From assembly GCF_958298935.1 (NCBI RefSeq), contig NC_084938.1:22115501-22179500 (forward strand): 64,000 nucleotides of DNA, read 5' to 3'. This document shows positions 52,104 to 63,580 of this stretch, in pieces. The notes below the pieces were generated by a model that saw nothing but the letters and a program-made list of their open reading frames with translations, was not told the DNA's origin and ran no database searches. Positions within the stretch are counted from its first letter, which is position 1. Each line of letters begins with the position of its first letter. A program made the position numbers and the translations under genes. Source of the DNA: Phragmites australis. Taxonomy: Eukaryota; Streptophyta; Magnoliopsida; Poales; Poaceae.

Positions 52104-53635
52104 AGAAATCCTTCTCGATCTGGGGATAACTTTCACATCTAGGACGAGTAGCTTTCAAATATATCGTTTTTATACCATACTCCTTAACGGTCACGACTAG
52201 TCCGTATCAAATTAGATGTATTTAATTCTTATATATTATTTATAAATATATAGAATATATAATACAAATTATATATCCCGTCACCGGATGGATCTCCGAG
52301 CGTACCGACCACCTCCAGATCGGCGTCATCCCTTGGAATCTCCCCTCTCTTCCTCTCACCAGATCGTTGACATTCTTGTGCAATTTTTAAAAAAGGCTTG
52401 TGTTCATGTGGGTGAATGAATTGTGATCCGAAAATTGTGACGTGGCATCTAGATCTGTTCTTGACTTCTTGCGTTTTATGTATACGGAGAGAGGAGAGAG
52501 ATCTGGTGAGGGCAGTGACATCTTTTCCAGAAATTTTAACGGTATTAGTTCCCCATCACAAAATTGGGGCAACTAGTGGTCTTCAAATTGAAAAGGCAGG
52601 GGCAGCGTTGCAAAGAAAGTTTTCAAGAGGACAAACATACGATTTAGAACCAAAGTAGGGGCAGTGGCGTATTTGACCCTCCATGAAAACAAACAATTAA
52701 TCGCATTTTTTCCCATCTCTGACGCATCCAGCTAGTGGATCAGATAGCAATCTTTGGACTCAAGAATTCCACGGGACATAGATGAAATATGCTTTTAAGT
52801 TACTCCAAATGAGCTGTGGACACATCTTTATCTCCTTAACATACCTGTAGAGTATTATGCTGACGCGACATCCCAGATCTGAGCAAGAGGTACGTATATA
52901 ACAATATAACATAACACATCAACTCCTAAACTAGCGTACCTGAAGCCCAATAGTTGAAAGATGATAATAAGGTCAGCTTCTTGCTCAGTCCAATAATTGA
53001 AAGATGATAATAACCATCCAAGATCATGGTGCACAACCACTATAACACGGGGGCCTTCTGAATTCTTTTCTCTTTTTTTTTTTTTTTTAGAACGTGCTAT
53101 GCACATACTATTTCATTTCAAGAACAGGCGTTCCGAATAATCTGCCCTCATTTCACATCTGGGTCCGTCTATCATCTATCTGCCAAGATCTTGCCCTCCA
53201 CATTGTTGGCTTAGAGTGATATCCGAAGAGGAGAGAAGAAAGCATTCAGGCACCACACACTGCAGCCAATGATGCCGGTGCCCAAAAACCTGCTGATGCT
53301 AGGCGAGTAAACAAATGCGAAAAACAAACTCGACGCCCCACCCAGCTTCGTTGTGCAGGGCTGCAGGCGCTTGCCGTGCTCAAGTTCCGTCGAAGAAGGG
53401 GATCCCGTCGCCACACGGCCTTCTTCTCCGCCCGATCTTTGGAGCCACCATCAAGTTCCTTCGATGAAGAGGAACCCATTTTCTCCAAGCTCCGCTCATC
53501 GAGTTCACTATCCGTAGCCAGGTTGCAGCAAGGCAGCCGCGAACTACGGCGGCGTGCTCCCGAGTCTTGACCACACCGGCGTGGCGCGGTGTGCTTGAGC
53601 ACGTGAGACGTGAGTTCCCCCAGCGCACGACCCGG
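52104..53635. other. Unassigned stretch
   Basis: 52140-52720 is mixed DNA with no recognised gene. 53230-53620 is GC-rich; its open frames on both strands show no known motif. Left of the element at 53636 there is no sign of a promoter. Confidence 0.35.
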
Positions 53636-54051
53636 ACGGTAAAAATACAAAAATAGATAACATAGGTCGATGTATTTACTAAATAGATAATTGATCGGCG
53701 TATTTACAAATATAGCATCTGTATTCGGCACTTCAAAATCTAAAAACTCAAATTCGGTACCTCAAACATCGAAAAAAGATTGATCTCATTGTATTTGATA
53801 CCTAAGGTGTTGAATACAGATTGTTCACCGTATTCAACACATCAGGTACCAAAAACTTCCAGTACATACCGAATACGACACTGTTGTCCATAATCAACAC
53901 ATTAGATGCTAAATATAGATTGGGCCCACCGTTTCAAGATTTTTTCGGAATTTGAGATACCAAATTCGAGAATTAAATTTATAAATATACTAATATATTA
54001 TTATTTTTAAGTAAATACGGTGATATATGTTATCTATTTCTGATTTTTATT
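53636..54051. mobile_element. Inverted-repeat element with 8-bp duplication
   Basis: CGACCCGG flanks it at 53628-53635 and 54052-54059. The ends GGTAAAAATAC then ATAGATAACATAGG on the left match, inverted, ATAGATAACATATATC and AAAAATCAG on the right, an arm of about 45 bases. The body repeats GGTACC/TTCGGTACC and ATTCAACAC motifs. 416 bp; hAT-like by duplication length. Confidence 0.85.
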
Positions 54052-54059
54052 CGACCCGG

Positions 54060-54959
54060 GCCGATGCGGCGATATACTGAGCCGCCGAACTCAACGTAGA
54101 CGTGCCCAGAAGACGCTGAGCCGGCTGCTATTGACTAGGGCCGTATTGTGGCGAAGTTGAGTAACAATCCTCTCGCCGCGCCCCCACCCCTCACTGCCAC
54201 GCGCCACACGGCAGCCCACGGGCCACGGGCCACTCTCTAGGCGGGAAGCATTGGTGGGCTACATTATTTTCTTTAGACCTTTAGTTTTTTTTCCCCTTAG
54301 CGTTTCCGGTGGGGGAGTCTGATTGTGATTGATCCAACTAAGCTATCTCTTCCTCCTCTTCACGTGTGCTACTTCTTTTTTCTTTCTCTTTGTATCATCA
54401 CGTGTGCAACGCCTTTTTCCTAAAAAAAATGTATGCAGCGACTTTTTCTTGAAGTGTATACTCTAGCGTTTTTATTTTTTTTTATTTTTCAATCTCTTTT
54501 GTTTCCTAGTATATTTCATGGATTTTTTATGGTCTTTAAGGTGTTGATGTGATTTTGTTGAATCATTCTTGTTATTACTTTTGATTTTTTGTAATATAAT
54601 TCTATTTTTCCTATATAACATAATTATAATGTTTTCCCAGCATTCATAAGGTGTTAAATTGTTCCAGTGATAGGATATCATTTTTCCGATAGTACAATTC
54701 AATTGTTATATTTTTTTAATTGTTCCCCTTATGTATTGAATTTCTCTTATAGTACACTTTTGAATTGGTCATGTAGGATTGGTTTAGACTCATATGGTGT
54801 AAGTTGAATCGAGTAAAATAGCAAAAAATAAAAAAAATCATATTAATTGTGGCGTTGGTAAATTTGATGGCCCCAAATGAAATCGGTTCCCAGCCCCGCC
54901 CTCATAAATCGTGAACTGTACGTGATTGTGTGAAAAAAGCTTGGCATGTGAGGTATATG
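54060..54959. other. Unassigned stretch, AT-rich after 54240
   Basis: 54060-54240 is GC-rich without a known gene. 54260-54840 is T-rich low-complexity DNA. Nothing else seen. Confidence 0.4.
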
Positions 54960-55239
54960 GGATGAGCCTGCGTTGGGATGATTTGGGTGAAAAAATATTT
55001 TTGTTGACTTTTTTGTCCAAAAAGTAAAAAAAATGCTCATCAGTCATTAATGACGGGTCAACATTATAACTCGTTACTAATCTTCAGTTAATAATAACAG
55101 ATCACGGTTGTGACCCGTCACTAATAATTGTACATTAGTGACGGGCACAAACCTATCATTAGTGACGCGATAAGAGTGATGGGATACCCATCACTAATGC
55201 CGGCTATCACCCGTTACTAATGACTTTTTTCACGTAGTG
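54960..55239 (+). mobile_element. Right end of a CACTA-like element
   Basis: GTGAAAAAATATTTTTGTTGACTTTTTTGTC (split match) and CATCAGTCATTAATGACGGG match 28185-28250. Repeats of GTGACGGG/CCCGTCAC run to TTTTTTCACGTAGTG at 55239. The left end is not found; the element is truncated near 54850-54960. Confidence 0.7.
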
Positions 55240-56087
55240 TTTTTAACTCTATGGATATCTAAAAAAAAGTTACATTCATTTATTCCTGACTTTGTCAAAT
55301 TTGGCGAATTTTTCGAGGCCAAATTATCCTTGGAAGATTGAGTTCTCGCCCCTGAAAGTTCCTATATCGTTTTTGAAACGCACGTTTGTGTTCATAGCCG
55401 TCATCCATTACATCAAATTTGAACAGAAATATACAATGATTCCTATTCTAATACTGTTGAGGTGAGAAAAATAAAAGAAAAAATATTTATGAAAGATGAA
55501 GTGATCTAAAGATTTTTATAACAAAAGAACGGAAAGGCACGCTTACATACTCCACACATGTAACTAACAACTCTCTCTGTTCATAAATATATACTATTTA
55601 AAACATCAATAATTAAATCTTAATTTAATACTCTTTTTCTGCGATTGTAAAAAGCTTATTGTCTTTTTTACCATAGCTTAGTCAATATACATTTCTTTTT
55701 GTTTTTCCTACTCAAATTGTTTCAAAAAGGATTGGGCTCTTGTGCATGCTAATACATAATGATGAATGATTTAAATAGTTAAAAAGTGATAGGCCATCTC
55801 GTCATTAGTCATGGGTCACAACTTAAACTGTTACTAATGACTGGGATAGGATGACACATCACTAATAAGTTGATCATAAGTAACGGGTTACTACTAGACC
55901 CGCCACTTATGTCATCGGTGACAGGTAACTTTATAATCCGTCACTGATGACCTATCATACATGACAGGTCATGATTCGGTTCCGATCTGATGCTACATAA
56001 GCGACAGGTCATAGTAGGATCTATCACTAAAGGTTTTTTAGTGATGGATCCTATATAATATCTCCTTTGCTTGTTTTTTACGTAGTG
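55240..56087 (-). mobile_element. Part of a second CACTA-like element, minus strand
   Basis: From 56087 leftward the minus strand starts CACTACGTAAAAAAC, goes through GTGACAGG/CCTGTCAC repeats (56030-55790) and reaches interior sequence (55470-55250) that matches 27660-27890. At 55240 it is cut by the terminus of the element ending at 55239. Confidence 0.7.
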
Positions 56088-56399
56088 ACTCGTGCGTAGT
56101 ATGCGTATGTAGTGGTGTGTCCTTGATGTAATGAAGAAATTCATAACATCGTAACTCCAAACGATGAGTTGATGGCAGCATTGTGTGAATTTTTCTAGTG
56201 CATTTGTTACTAAGGATCAACCCAATCCAGTAGCAAATCGAAAAGACCGAAGTTGTGGGATCAGAAGGCATGTTGTTCCGGAAACAAGGATCATCACTCC
56301 GTGTCCTCCACACCGTCCAGCCGCCCACATTCAAACAGTAGGTCACATTCTTCTTACTCCAATTAATGTGGTAATGTAGCATGTTGTGATTTATTGATT

Positions 56400-56616
56400 T
56401 AGTTTAGATAATATAGTACCAGTAGACTACAATTAATATCGATAGATATACTACATTATTTATTGAATCATTTCAAGTTTTCGACCGAAACATGACAAGT
56501 CCACATAACAACTTGAGAAGACTAAAGACGTTTGCAAATTATTCTCACAGTGTCACATACCATTGCTACGACCAGCTTAACCCTGCCGAGTACCGACCGA
56601 ACGAATGGAGAATGAC
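56400..56616 (-). other. 3' flank of the GLP at 56617
   Basis: ATTATTTATTGAATCATTT, GACTAAAGACGTT and AAATTATTCTCACA are shared with 33480-33600 or 12490-12540, so the gene copies share downstream DNA as well. Confidence 0.65.
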
Positions 56617-57267
56617 TTAGCCGCTCCCGCCGAACAACGCCTTGAGCCTCCTGATTTCCGCGAGGTCCAGGAAGGTGACCTTCTCCACGACGGCCGAAGG
56701 CAGGCTGCTTTTGAAGAGCGCCCAATCGACGACCTGCAGGCCGGGGTTGGCGCTGCTGTACGCGGAGAACACCACCGCCGTCGTACTGCCGACGTTGTAC
56801 TGGAAGTGCAGCAGGCCCTGTGGGTACACGAAGAGCTCGCCCTTGGTTACCGTCTTCATGTAGACGGTGTTGGTCTCGGCGCTGATGAAGCCGGCGGACA
56901 GTGTTCCCTCGACGACGAAGAGGAGCTCGGAGCCTTCCGGGTGGGTGTGCAGCGGCACGACCCCGCCCGGGCGGACATCGACACGCGTTGCGCCGATGCC
57001 AAGCCCGTTCAGGGCGGGGAACTGTTTGCTGAAGGCCGAGGCCAAGCTGGCGTTGAAGGGGGCGACGATCGGGCCTGCGGTGGCCAGGCCGCGGTAGTGG
57101 AAGTCGTTGGCGGTGACGAGTACCTGGGGCTTGCACGGGTAGCCGGCCGGCGTGTCGCTGAGGAGCAGGTTGGCTACGCAGAAGTCCTGCGTCAGGGCGA
57201 GGGAGGAGAATGGCATCTGGGAGAGCATGGGCACCACGAAGAGGAGGAGCAAAATGTCCCTGGCCAT
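56617..57267 (-). CDS. Germin-like protein (GLP), intact
   Basis: A single-exon cupin of 216 residues. Residues 1-24 ([20 protein letters not shown] then SSLA) form a signal peptide. C30 and C45 are the germin disulfide. The first cupin box [14 protein letters not shown] supplies H107, H109 and E114; the second, [16 protein letters not shown], supplies H154. N72-A-S is a glycosylation site. It ends [14 protein letters not shown] at the usual place. It aligns with the GLP at 33610 without gaps through the first half, and differs mainly in the signal peptide and after position 110. The secreted protein would form a cell-wall hexamer of the germin type; superoxide dismutase activity is common in the family but cannot be read from sequence. 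ATG 57267 is the first in frame. A TATA box lies about 92 bases upstream. Confidence 0.93.
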   Translation of the reverse strand: MARDILLLLFVVPMLSQMPFSSLALTQDFCVANLLLSDTPAGYPCKPQVLVTANDFHYRGLATAGPIVAPFNASLASAFSKQFPALNGLGIGATRVDVRPGGVVPLHTHPEGSELLFVVEGTLSAGFISAETNTVYMKTVTKGELFVYPQGLLHFQYNVGSTTAVVFSAYSSANPGLQVVDWALFKSSLPSAVVEKVTFLDLAEIRRLKALFGGSG

Positions 57268-57356
57268 GTTTACCGGGCTAGATTACTAGGGTTCCTGCTT
57301 TGTGACTATGTGTGCGCGTGTGCGTGTTTCAGTATTTGGATGTGCGATTCTTGAGG

Positions 57357-57367
57357 TGAATTTATAG
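57357..57367 (-). promoter_or_regulatory. TATA box of the GLP at 56617
   Basis: The minus strand reads CTCCTATAAATTCACCTCAAG; the motif CACCTCAAGAAT follows the TATA box here and before the GLP at 33610 (CACCTCAAGAATTG). Confidence 0.75.
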
Positions 57368-57404
57368 GAGAAGGGCGTGTGCGCATCTCCACACCACATC
57401 CTGG

Positions 57405-58020
57405 CATGCCTCGTGCCTGCAGGTGACAGTGCAATCGTGTGTGAGTTGTTTGACGAGGAGGCTCTGCATGCTGAGCCTTTGTTCACGTGCATGCATCGCG
57501 CTGATAAGATTGGGAGCGGTACGTACGTACGTTCGTGGACATCTCAAGGAGTTGACAAATTTACAGTTCGTGTACGTCGGCCCATAATAAAGCAACGAAC
57601 TTGTACTAGTTGCGTTGCGACTAACGCAACAGAAAAACCATGCAAGGAAGTCCAAGAAGATAGCTGGGATCGGCAGCCTGGCTGGGCTGCATTTACTAGA
57701 CCGGGCCAACTTGCAAGATACTGAGGCAAGTAGGCCCATATTTCCATGTTACTGGGGAGGTGGAATTTTTACATTTTAATCTTTTTTAAAAACATATTCT
57801 ACAACAATATCTCTGTAAAAATAATTTCTGAAAATAGAACTTTTTTTAAGGTGCCATAACATTTTGGACCATGGTTGAATAGCATGACGTCGTGATAATT
57901 AGCGCCACAGTAGCTACATAAAAAGGTTCTATTTTTGAACATTGTTTCTCCAAATATCCATGCATAGAAAAAGTTTTTAAAAAATGCCAAAATATAAAAA
58001 TTCCACTTCTAGGGGGTTAA
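57405..58020. other. GLP upstream DNA without the duplicated segments
   Basis: 57405-57740 is mixed DNA with GTACGTACGTACG near 57521. None of the upstream segments shared by 14930-15852, 34800-34981 and 44440-46105 occurs here. 57780-58010 is AT-rich. No gene. Confidence 0.45.
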
Positions 58021-58027
58021 AAATATT

Positions 58028-58285
58028 CTCTCCAGTCATAAATACATGTTTTTGCATAAGATAAGGTCTCCAATGTATATGTTTGACTAATATTTTCTAT
58101 TAAAATATATTTATAAAATCAATTGAATTTGTGATATTATGAAAGCTATTTTAAACACAGATGAATAAATATATACATGATTTTAAGGTTTTCAAACTAA
58201 ATATTTTAAAAACAATGTTAGGAAAAGTTTTAAAACTTTAACTTTTTTCTAAAATGATATATATTTATAACCACATGGAATATTG
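58028..58285. repeat. Stowaway-like AT-rich repeat
   Basis: Begins near CTCTCCAGTCATAAATACATG and ends near ATATTTATAACCACATGG. It shares about 140 bases with 5795-5945 in OPR intron 2. Confidence 0.5.
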
Positions 58286-58529
58286 TTTTGAGATTACATA
58301 TTTAGAGATTAACCTCTAGATTTGTTTCTCGTGGACACCTCCATAGCTTGACGCGTGTCCGTTAGTTTCAATGCACGCACCGTTTTTCTCCTCCATTGAC
58401 GCTCCTTGAACACAACACGTGGACTAAGCTCCGCTTCCATCGGGATGAGGAGGCAGCTTTTGTCATGCGGCATAGTGCACCTTGTTGAGAAACTGCTGCT
58501 ACTGTGTGTATTCCAGGGATTCCTCAAAG

Positions 58530-58755
58530 AATGATTGCAAAGAGAGCCATAATGTAGGGAAAAGACTGTATATTCCTTATTCATTTGTGTTTACAATGAG
58601 GGGTGCTGCCATGTATATATAATGCTAAAAACCCCTAAGAAATAGAATCAATCTTCAAGAGATAGAGACCTATTCCAAGAAGGCTACATCTTTAGAGACC
58701 GAGACGGCCCAAATTCTGTTTTAAAACTCCAGGTTTCCTAATACCCCCCTAGACA
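58530..58755 (-). repeat. Possible LTR fragment of another copia family
   Basis: On the minus strand: GTCTAGGGGGGTATTAGG, then TATATATACATGGCAGC and CACTCATTGT-like text. The order (TG-less start, TATA, short leader) resembles copia LTRs such as those with GGGGGTATTAGGAAA. No partner LTR seen. Confidence 0.35.
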
Positions 58756-58756
58756 C

Positions 58757-59727
58757 TTGTAGCGAAAATGATCCTATTAGGTTATGATTGTGATTTTGGT
58801 GATTAATGATGACATAGTCATTGGGACTAACATGTTTTTGAAGAATATATGTTAGTAGGTCTAATAAATGCAATACATCAAGAAGCCACCGCAGCCGGGA
58901 TAAAGTTTGATTGAATTGGAGAAGTTCTAGGAGAATTGACCTTACTAGATGGTCCGACGTTCAGGGGTTAAACTCACTAAAGTATTTTATCTAGAGATAA
59001 AGTAAAGACTGATGACTTCACCGGATGGTCCAATGCTCTATGTGTTGAATTCATCGGAGTATTTCTGACAAAGTGGAGAAGGCTAAGGACCTCGCCGGGT
59101 AGTCCGGTGATCTGCACTGGGTAACACCGAAGCATATCCTGTAGAGAAGAATGCAGGTACAGAAGACTGAAAATCAACCCACCGGATGATCTGATGCTCG
59201 GTTTGTGCACACTGGAGTATAGCACCGAAGTATTTTTTGCAGAGGCGACTGAAAGTGTTGAAGAATGAAGAATAACCCACTAGAAGATCCAATGCTCTGA
59301 AGATGAATGCACTAGAGAATTTTACATAGAGAGGCTGCAAAGGCTCTAATAGCTTAAATTAACTCATTGGAAGGTCCGATGATATATTTGAAGGTATACC
59401 AAAGTGTCCGGTGTTTATGGAGGCTTTGAGTGGAGTTCCAATGGCCAGTTCTGAGGTTGTACTCGCCGGATGATCCGGTGTTACTATTACTATTCTCATC
59501 GGATCATTTGGTGTTAATAGCTTTTTTGAGCTGTTGGAAAAACATCTAGTTGGCAGGTTTGAAGCTCTAAATACCTCTTTACTCAATCATTTGAAGGTGT
59601 CGCATGCTTCTCGAGTCTAAAGGAAGTTCATACACACTTGAGAAGACCTCCAAACCACCAAAGTGCTCAAAGTGATCAACTAAGGCGATTAAACATAAGA
59701 TTAGAGAGTGTTTAGTGCTTACATGTC
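58757..59727 (+). repeat. Truncated copia LTR (same family as 15977-17596)
   Basis: It starts TGTAGCGAAAATGATCC and follows the LTR to GAGAGTGTTTAGTGCTTAC, about 60 percent of its length, then stops at ATGTCCCTCCG. It keeps the repeated CCGGATGATCCGGTG-type palindromes. Confidence 0.8.
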
Positions 59728-59832
59728 CCTCCGTTTGAGCAACGAAATGGATTGTTCCGCTCGGCCGTTCCCGGTCCATGCCACACCTTACCACAACCCA
59801 CACTCGGGGTGACCAGTGGCGGGCCTACATTA

Positions 59833-60177
59833 GGCCAGCTCTAACAGAATCGACATTTCCTCTTCATATCACTATGCTCGGTACTATGCTGTCTTTTTAC
59901 CAATCATTGGCCCCCGTATCCGTCTCCAACAGGTGCCGTATCACCTGCTACATGGATACGGCTGGAAGAGAGCGTGCTCCAAATTTGCGGACAACTGTAG
60001 CGATCATCAATACTTTTCATTGAGTATGAGTTTATGGTCGAAAAGAAGAGGAGAGTAATGGAAGGTAGAAAATAGAGTATTGTTGGAAATAAAAAAATAT
60101 GGGATGTTGTAATAGTGTTAGGGATACTGTAATAGTGATATAGAGAATTAATTTTTAAGTATCTGTTGGAGATGACC
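59833..60177. mobile_element. PIF/Harbinger-type MITE (TTA duplication)
   Basis: The ends GGCCAGCTCTAACAG and, inverted, GGTCATCTCCAACAG are flanked by TTA at 59830-59832 and 60178-60180. 345 bp. Related to 28716-28906. Confidence 0.8.
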
Positions 60178-60180
60178 TTA

Positions 60181-60555
60181 AAATATACCTAATTTTTTTA
60201 AAAATTTGACTACTCTCATTTTGTAATAACCGTAGATGTTAGTAATTATTAAAATTTTAGAATTATGTACTATATTTCAACGTAACAGATTATTTATAGT
60301 TGAGTTTTTTCTCACTAGTCACTACCACACTTCATCTCAAAACCCAATTAGTTTCCAATAACCAATAAAATTGGCTATACACATCATTGTTAAAATGTTT
60401 GAGTCCTACCACAAAGGTGACAGTACGAATGACACCATGCTCTTACCGATGAAGCGCCATCCGCTTGCCTTCCGCTTCTTCTCCACACGGTCCCAACACT
60501 CACCAGCCCGCGTCATCACTGTCACCGCATTCCCACCATTGCCTCGCTCCCCCTA
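60181..60555. other. Intergenic, nothing recognised
   Basis: AT-rich DNA, then a CG-richer stretch at 60430-60550 with a short open frame of no known content. Confidence 0.4.
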
Positions 60556-60639
60556 GAGTTTTTTTTTTTTTTATATTTGTTCGATTAAAATTTTAAATAA
60601 ATAGATTCCTCGGGGCAGTATTTGCAAAACTAGGCGTCT

Positions 60640-60810
60640 GTTGCCCTTGAGATCAGAGGGCAGCAAGGAATCCTTACCGCCCCCTGAGAGGGCGGGCCGC
60701 CCTCTGAGAGGGCGGCAAGGGGGCTAACCGCCCTCTCAGGGGGCGGATAGGGGCTGCCACCCACTGAGAGGGCGGGTACCATTCCAACCGCCTTCCCAAT
60801 GGGCGGGTAG
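60640..60810. repeat. GC-rich palindromic repeat block (right element copy)
   Basis: GCCCTCTGAGAGGGCGG-type palindromes repeated several times, equivalent to 2275-2445. Confidence 0.75.
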
Positions 60811-61366
60811 ACCATTTTTTTAAAAAAAAGTTGTAAAATGTATTGCAAAATGTTGCTCAATATTTGAAATTGATTTTTTGTAAAATTTGGAATTAAAATG
60901 GTTAAAAAGTGGCCAATGCGGCATAATGGGGAAGCAATATTTTGGAGTAGTTTACGTATTCTTAGAAGGATACAAAATCAATATTTGTGAACAAATTATA
61001 TATGTGAAGTACTTGCAGCATATTAGCGTGCGATCACGTTGGATTAAGAAATGCAACTAGCGTGCGGTTACATTGGAATAAGAAATGCAGTTACGACATG
61101 ATAAGTGGACCATAAATATTACATGAGCCCGAATATGTAAGAATAGATCGCGAATCGAATATGCATATGTAAGTTATAAAAACAAATGTACAATCCTACT
61201 GCTGTCTCCCCCGCTGCCGTCGGCCGTTCCCACCATCATGGTCCCATTACCGCTGCCGCTGGTTAGCCCTCATGTGGTCTCTAGAGTAGGTCAGGTCGTC
61301 GGGTGCACCAACCTGCCTGGTAGGCCTAGTAGGGATCACCAGTGTCGAGACCTCCTCCTAGGTGTG

Positions 61367-63580
61367 CTATGTCCGAAGTGGAGCATTGGGTAGTTGGGAC
61401 TGTTGGAGGATGACATAGTCTGGTGTGCCCCCGAAGAAGTCCCTCATGAGGTCGAACGGGGGGTCTGACCCAGGCTCATCCTCCTGACTCGGGTATGAAG
61501 ACTGTGAAGGATCCATCGACGTTCATGTGTACTGGCTGGAGGGGCCTGCGGACAGATAAATGTATTAGATACGAAAAATATGGAAATAAAAGTATTTGTA
61601 TAAAATGCACTATTATACCTGTGTGGTATGCAGGTGCAGCAGGAGATGGCCAAGCGTGCGTGCTGTAGTAGGGGTTGAACCCTGGTGGTGGCATCGGTTG
61701 AGGTGTAGCTAAAGATGGTCCGGCCTCATCACCGAAGGAACCTGTGGATAATATTATATATATTATTGAATATATTGAATACGGCAATGTAGTGTAGCCC
61801 AGTACCTGAGTGGCCTGGGGTGAAGGTGACCCGTGTACGTGTACGTGGCACGTACCACCGTAGGTACTCCTTGAAGCTCCGCTCATCGAACGGACACACC
61901 TCCTCCACGACATCCTGAAGGGTTGGGGCCAGGCTAAGACGTACGGGGCCAAGCGATCTGCCTAGAGGTTGCCACCTGGCTGTCCCTTGCGTGTATACCT
62001 GCAAGTGAATCACGTTAAATAGACTAACAATAAGACAAATGTTACGAATTATTTACTAGATTATAGTTACCTGTGGGCATGCACTGAAACAGTGCGAATG
62101 TGGAATAGCGGGAAAGCCTGGTAGCGCCCGAACTACCGCATGACGCGGTGCGGTGAGTACTCCTCGACGTAGATGTTGAAGACAAGCAGTTTCTTCGTAA
62201 GCCAGTACTTCTCATCGCGGGTACACAACGGAGACATGCCTAATCCTGCACGGCCTTGGATGGCCAAGTGGCTGTACGGGGTTCATACCATGTCGTCTGG
62301 ACGAAGCCGGTCAAACTGCGACCGAAAAAGCTCATACGCGCTATGGGCCTGCTCATACACCCAGTGTGGCTGTGTGAGAAACATAGTAAGAATTCAGAAC
62401 AAAATCATGTGAGAAACATAGTCTGAATCCATAACAAAAACATGTGACAATTAAAGCATTAAAAAAATTAAGTACGTACCCGGCGTCGACACCACAGCGA
62501 GGCCATGGTGGGCACTTCCTCCTCGGGCTTGCCGTACCATTCCTCATGGTACGGGGAGCGGTCCACAACTGGCTGGCCTATGGTGAACCGCTCATAGGAC
62601 CACAACTGCAGTAGTAGTGGGCACCCAGCAAAAGTGGCAAGTGGCTCCTTCTTCATGCACGCGTCACACAACGCCCGATATGTTGCAGCAAGGACAGCAG
62701 ATGCCCAACTGAACTGTGGTACCTCATCGCCAACCGTATCCGCTATCAATCTCGTGTATGGAACAAGGGTCCTCTCCACCAGGTGGCCTTGGCCGCTGGT
62801 GAACATAACCCAGCCAAACAGCCAAAGCAGGCAGGCCTCCAAATGCCTTGACACCGAGTACATGTCGGCCTCCGGGTGCATGTACGCAGGCTACAAGTAT
62901 GGCAAGTGATAATAAGAAAAGAAAATATGGATACTCGAAAAGCAAATGAGAAGTTGCATTGGAAGGTACCTGGAACTGTAGAATTCACTTCTTCATGGGC
63001 CCTCGTGGATCGGACAAGAACTCAGGCATATAGGGAGGTGCATCGTCTGTCTGCTAAACTGGGTTGAAGCACTGATGCATGACGTTCAACCAGTCAGCAT
63101 CCATGTCAATGACTCCAACCACAGCTCCCGCACAAGGTAAGCCTAAGAGGTAGGATACGTCCTGTAAGGTCAGAGTCATCTTGCCGCAAGGGAGGTGGAA
63201 AGTATGTGTCTCAGGCCTCCATCGGTCAACCAAGGCTGCTATCAGCGAGCAGTCAAAATAGAATTGTCTCGCCGCTGCCTCGGGGTTCTCCGTCGATCGG
63301 GCCTCCACCAAACGACAAAGCGATAGGAGCCCCGATGCTGCCAACCTGCACGATTGGGAATATAAATAAACTGGGGGATGCAATACATAAATGAATCGGC
63401 ACATGCGTATATAAATAGCGACTTACTGGTGTTTCCACCCATCGTGGATTGTAAGTAGCTCTCCAGGGCCACGTAGTCGGAATACCCCTAACTCTGTCTG
63501 GTGCACGGCGGACAAGAAGCTGCGGTGTCTCTTGTCCACTGCAGGGTCGAGAAGCTCGAGGGTCGTAGGGTGCGTTATAT
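61367..63580 (-). pseudogene. Plant mobile domain protein gene, decayed
   Basis: Exons on the minus strand: 63580-63427 (LELLDPAVDKRHRSFLSAVH, GWKH), 63345-62970 (LVDRWRPETHTFHLPCG, MTLTLQDVSYLLGLPCAG, the PMD core), 62891-62480 (YSVSRHLEACLLWLFGW, PLLLQLWSYERF), 62369-62071 (PHWVYEQAHSAYELFRSQF), 61998-61806, 61741-61619 and 61555-61367. All have GT/AG borders. In-frame stops occur after MHQCFNPV, after DPRGPMKK, after RPDDMV, after YSPHRVMR and after SSQYT; where the left copy or family text can be compared they fit TGG to TGA or CAG to TAG. The gene is a dead copy. PMD proteins are thought to be of transposon origin, some domesticated for silencing; here the gene sits inside an element. 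Confidence 0.85.

Noticed and set aside
53246..53731. A 161-codon frame on the minus strand
   Set aside because: Crosses the border of the element at 53636, so it cannot be an old gene, and no motif is visible.
56605..57354. A 249-codon open frame on the plus strand
   Set aside because: It is antisense to the GLP at 56617 and shows the same false pattern as the one at 33565.
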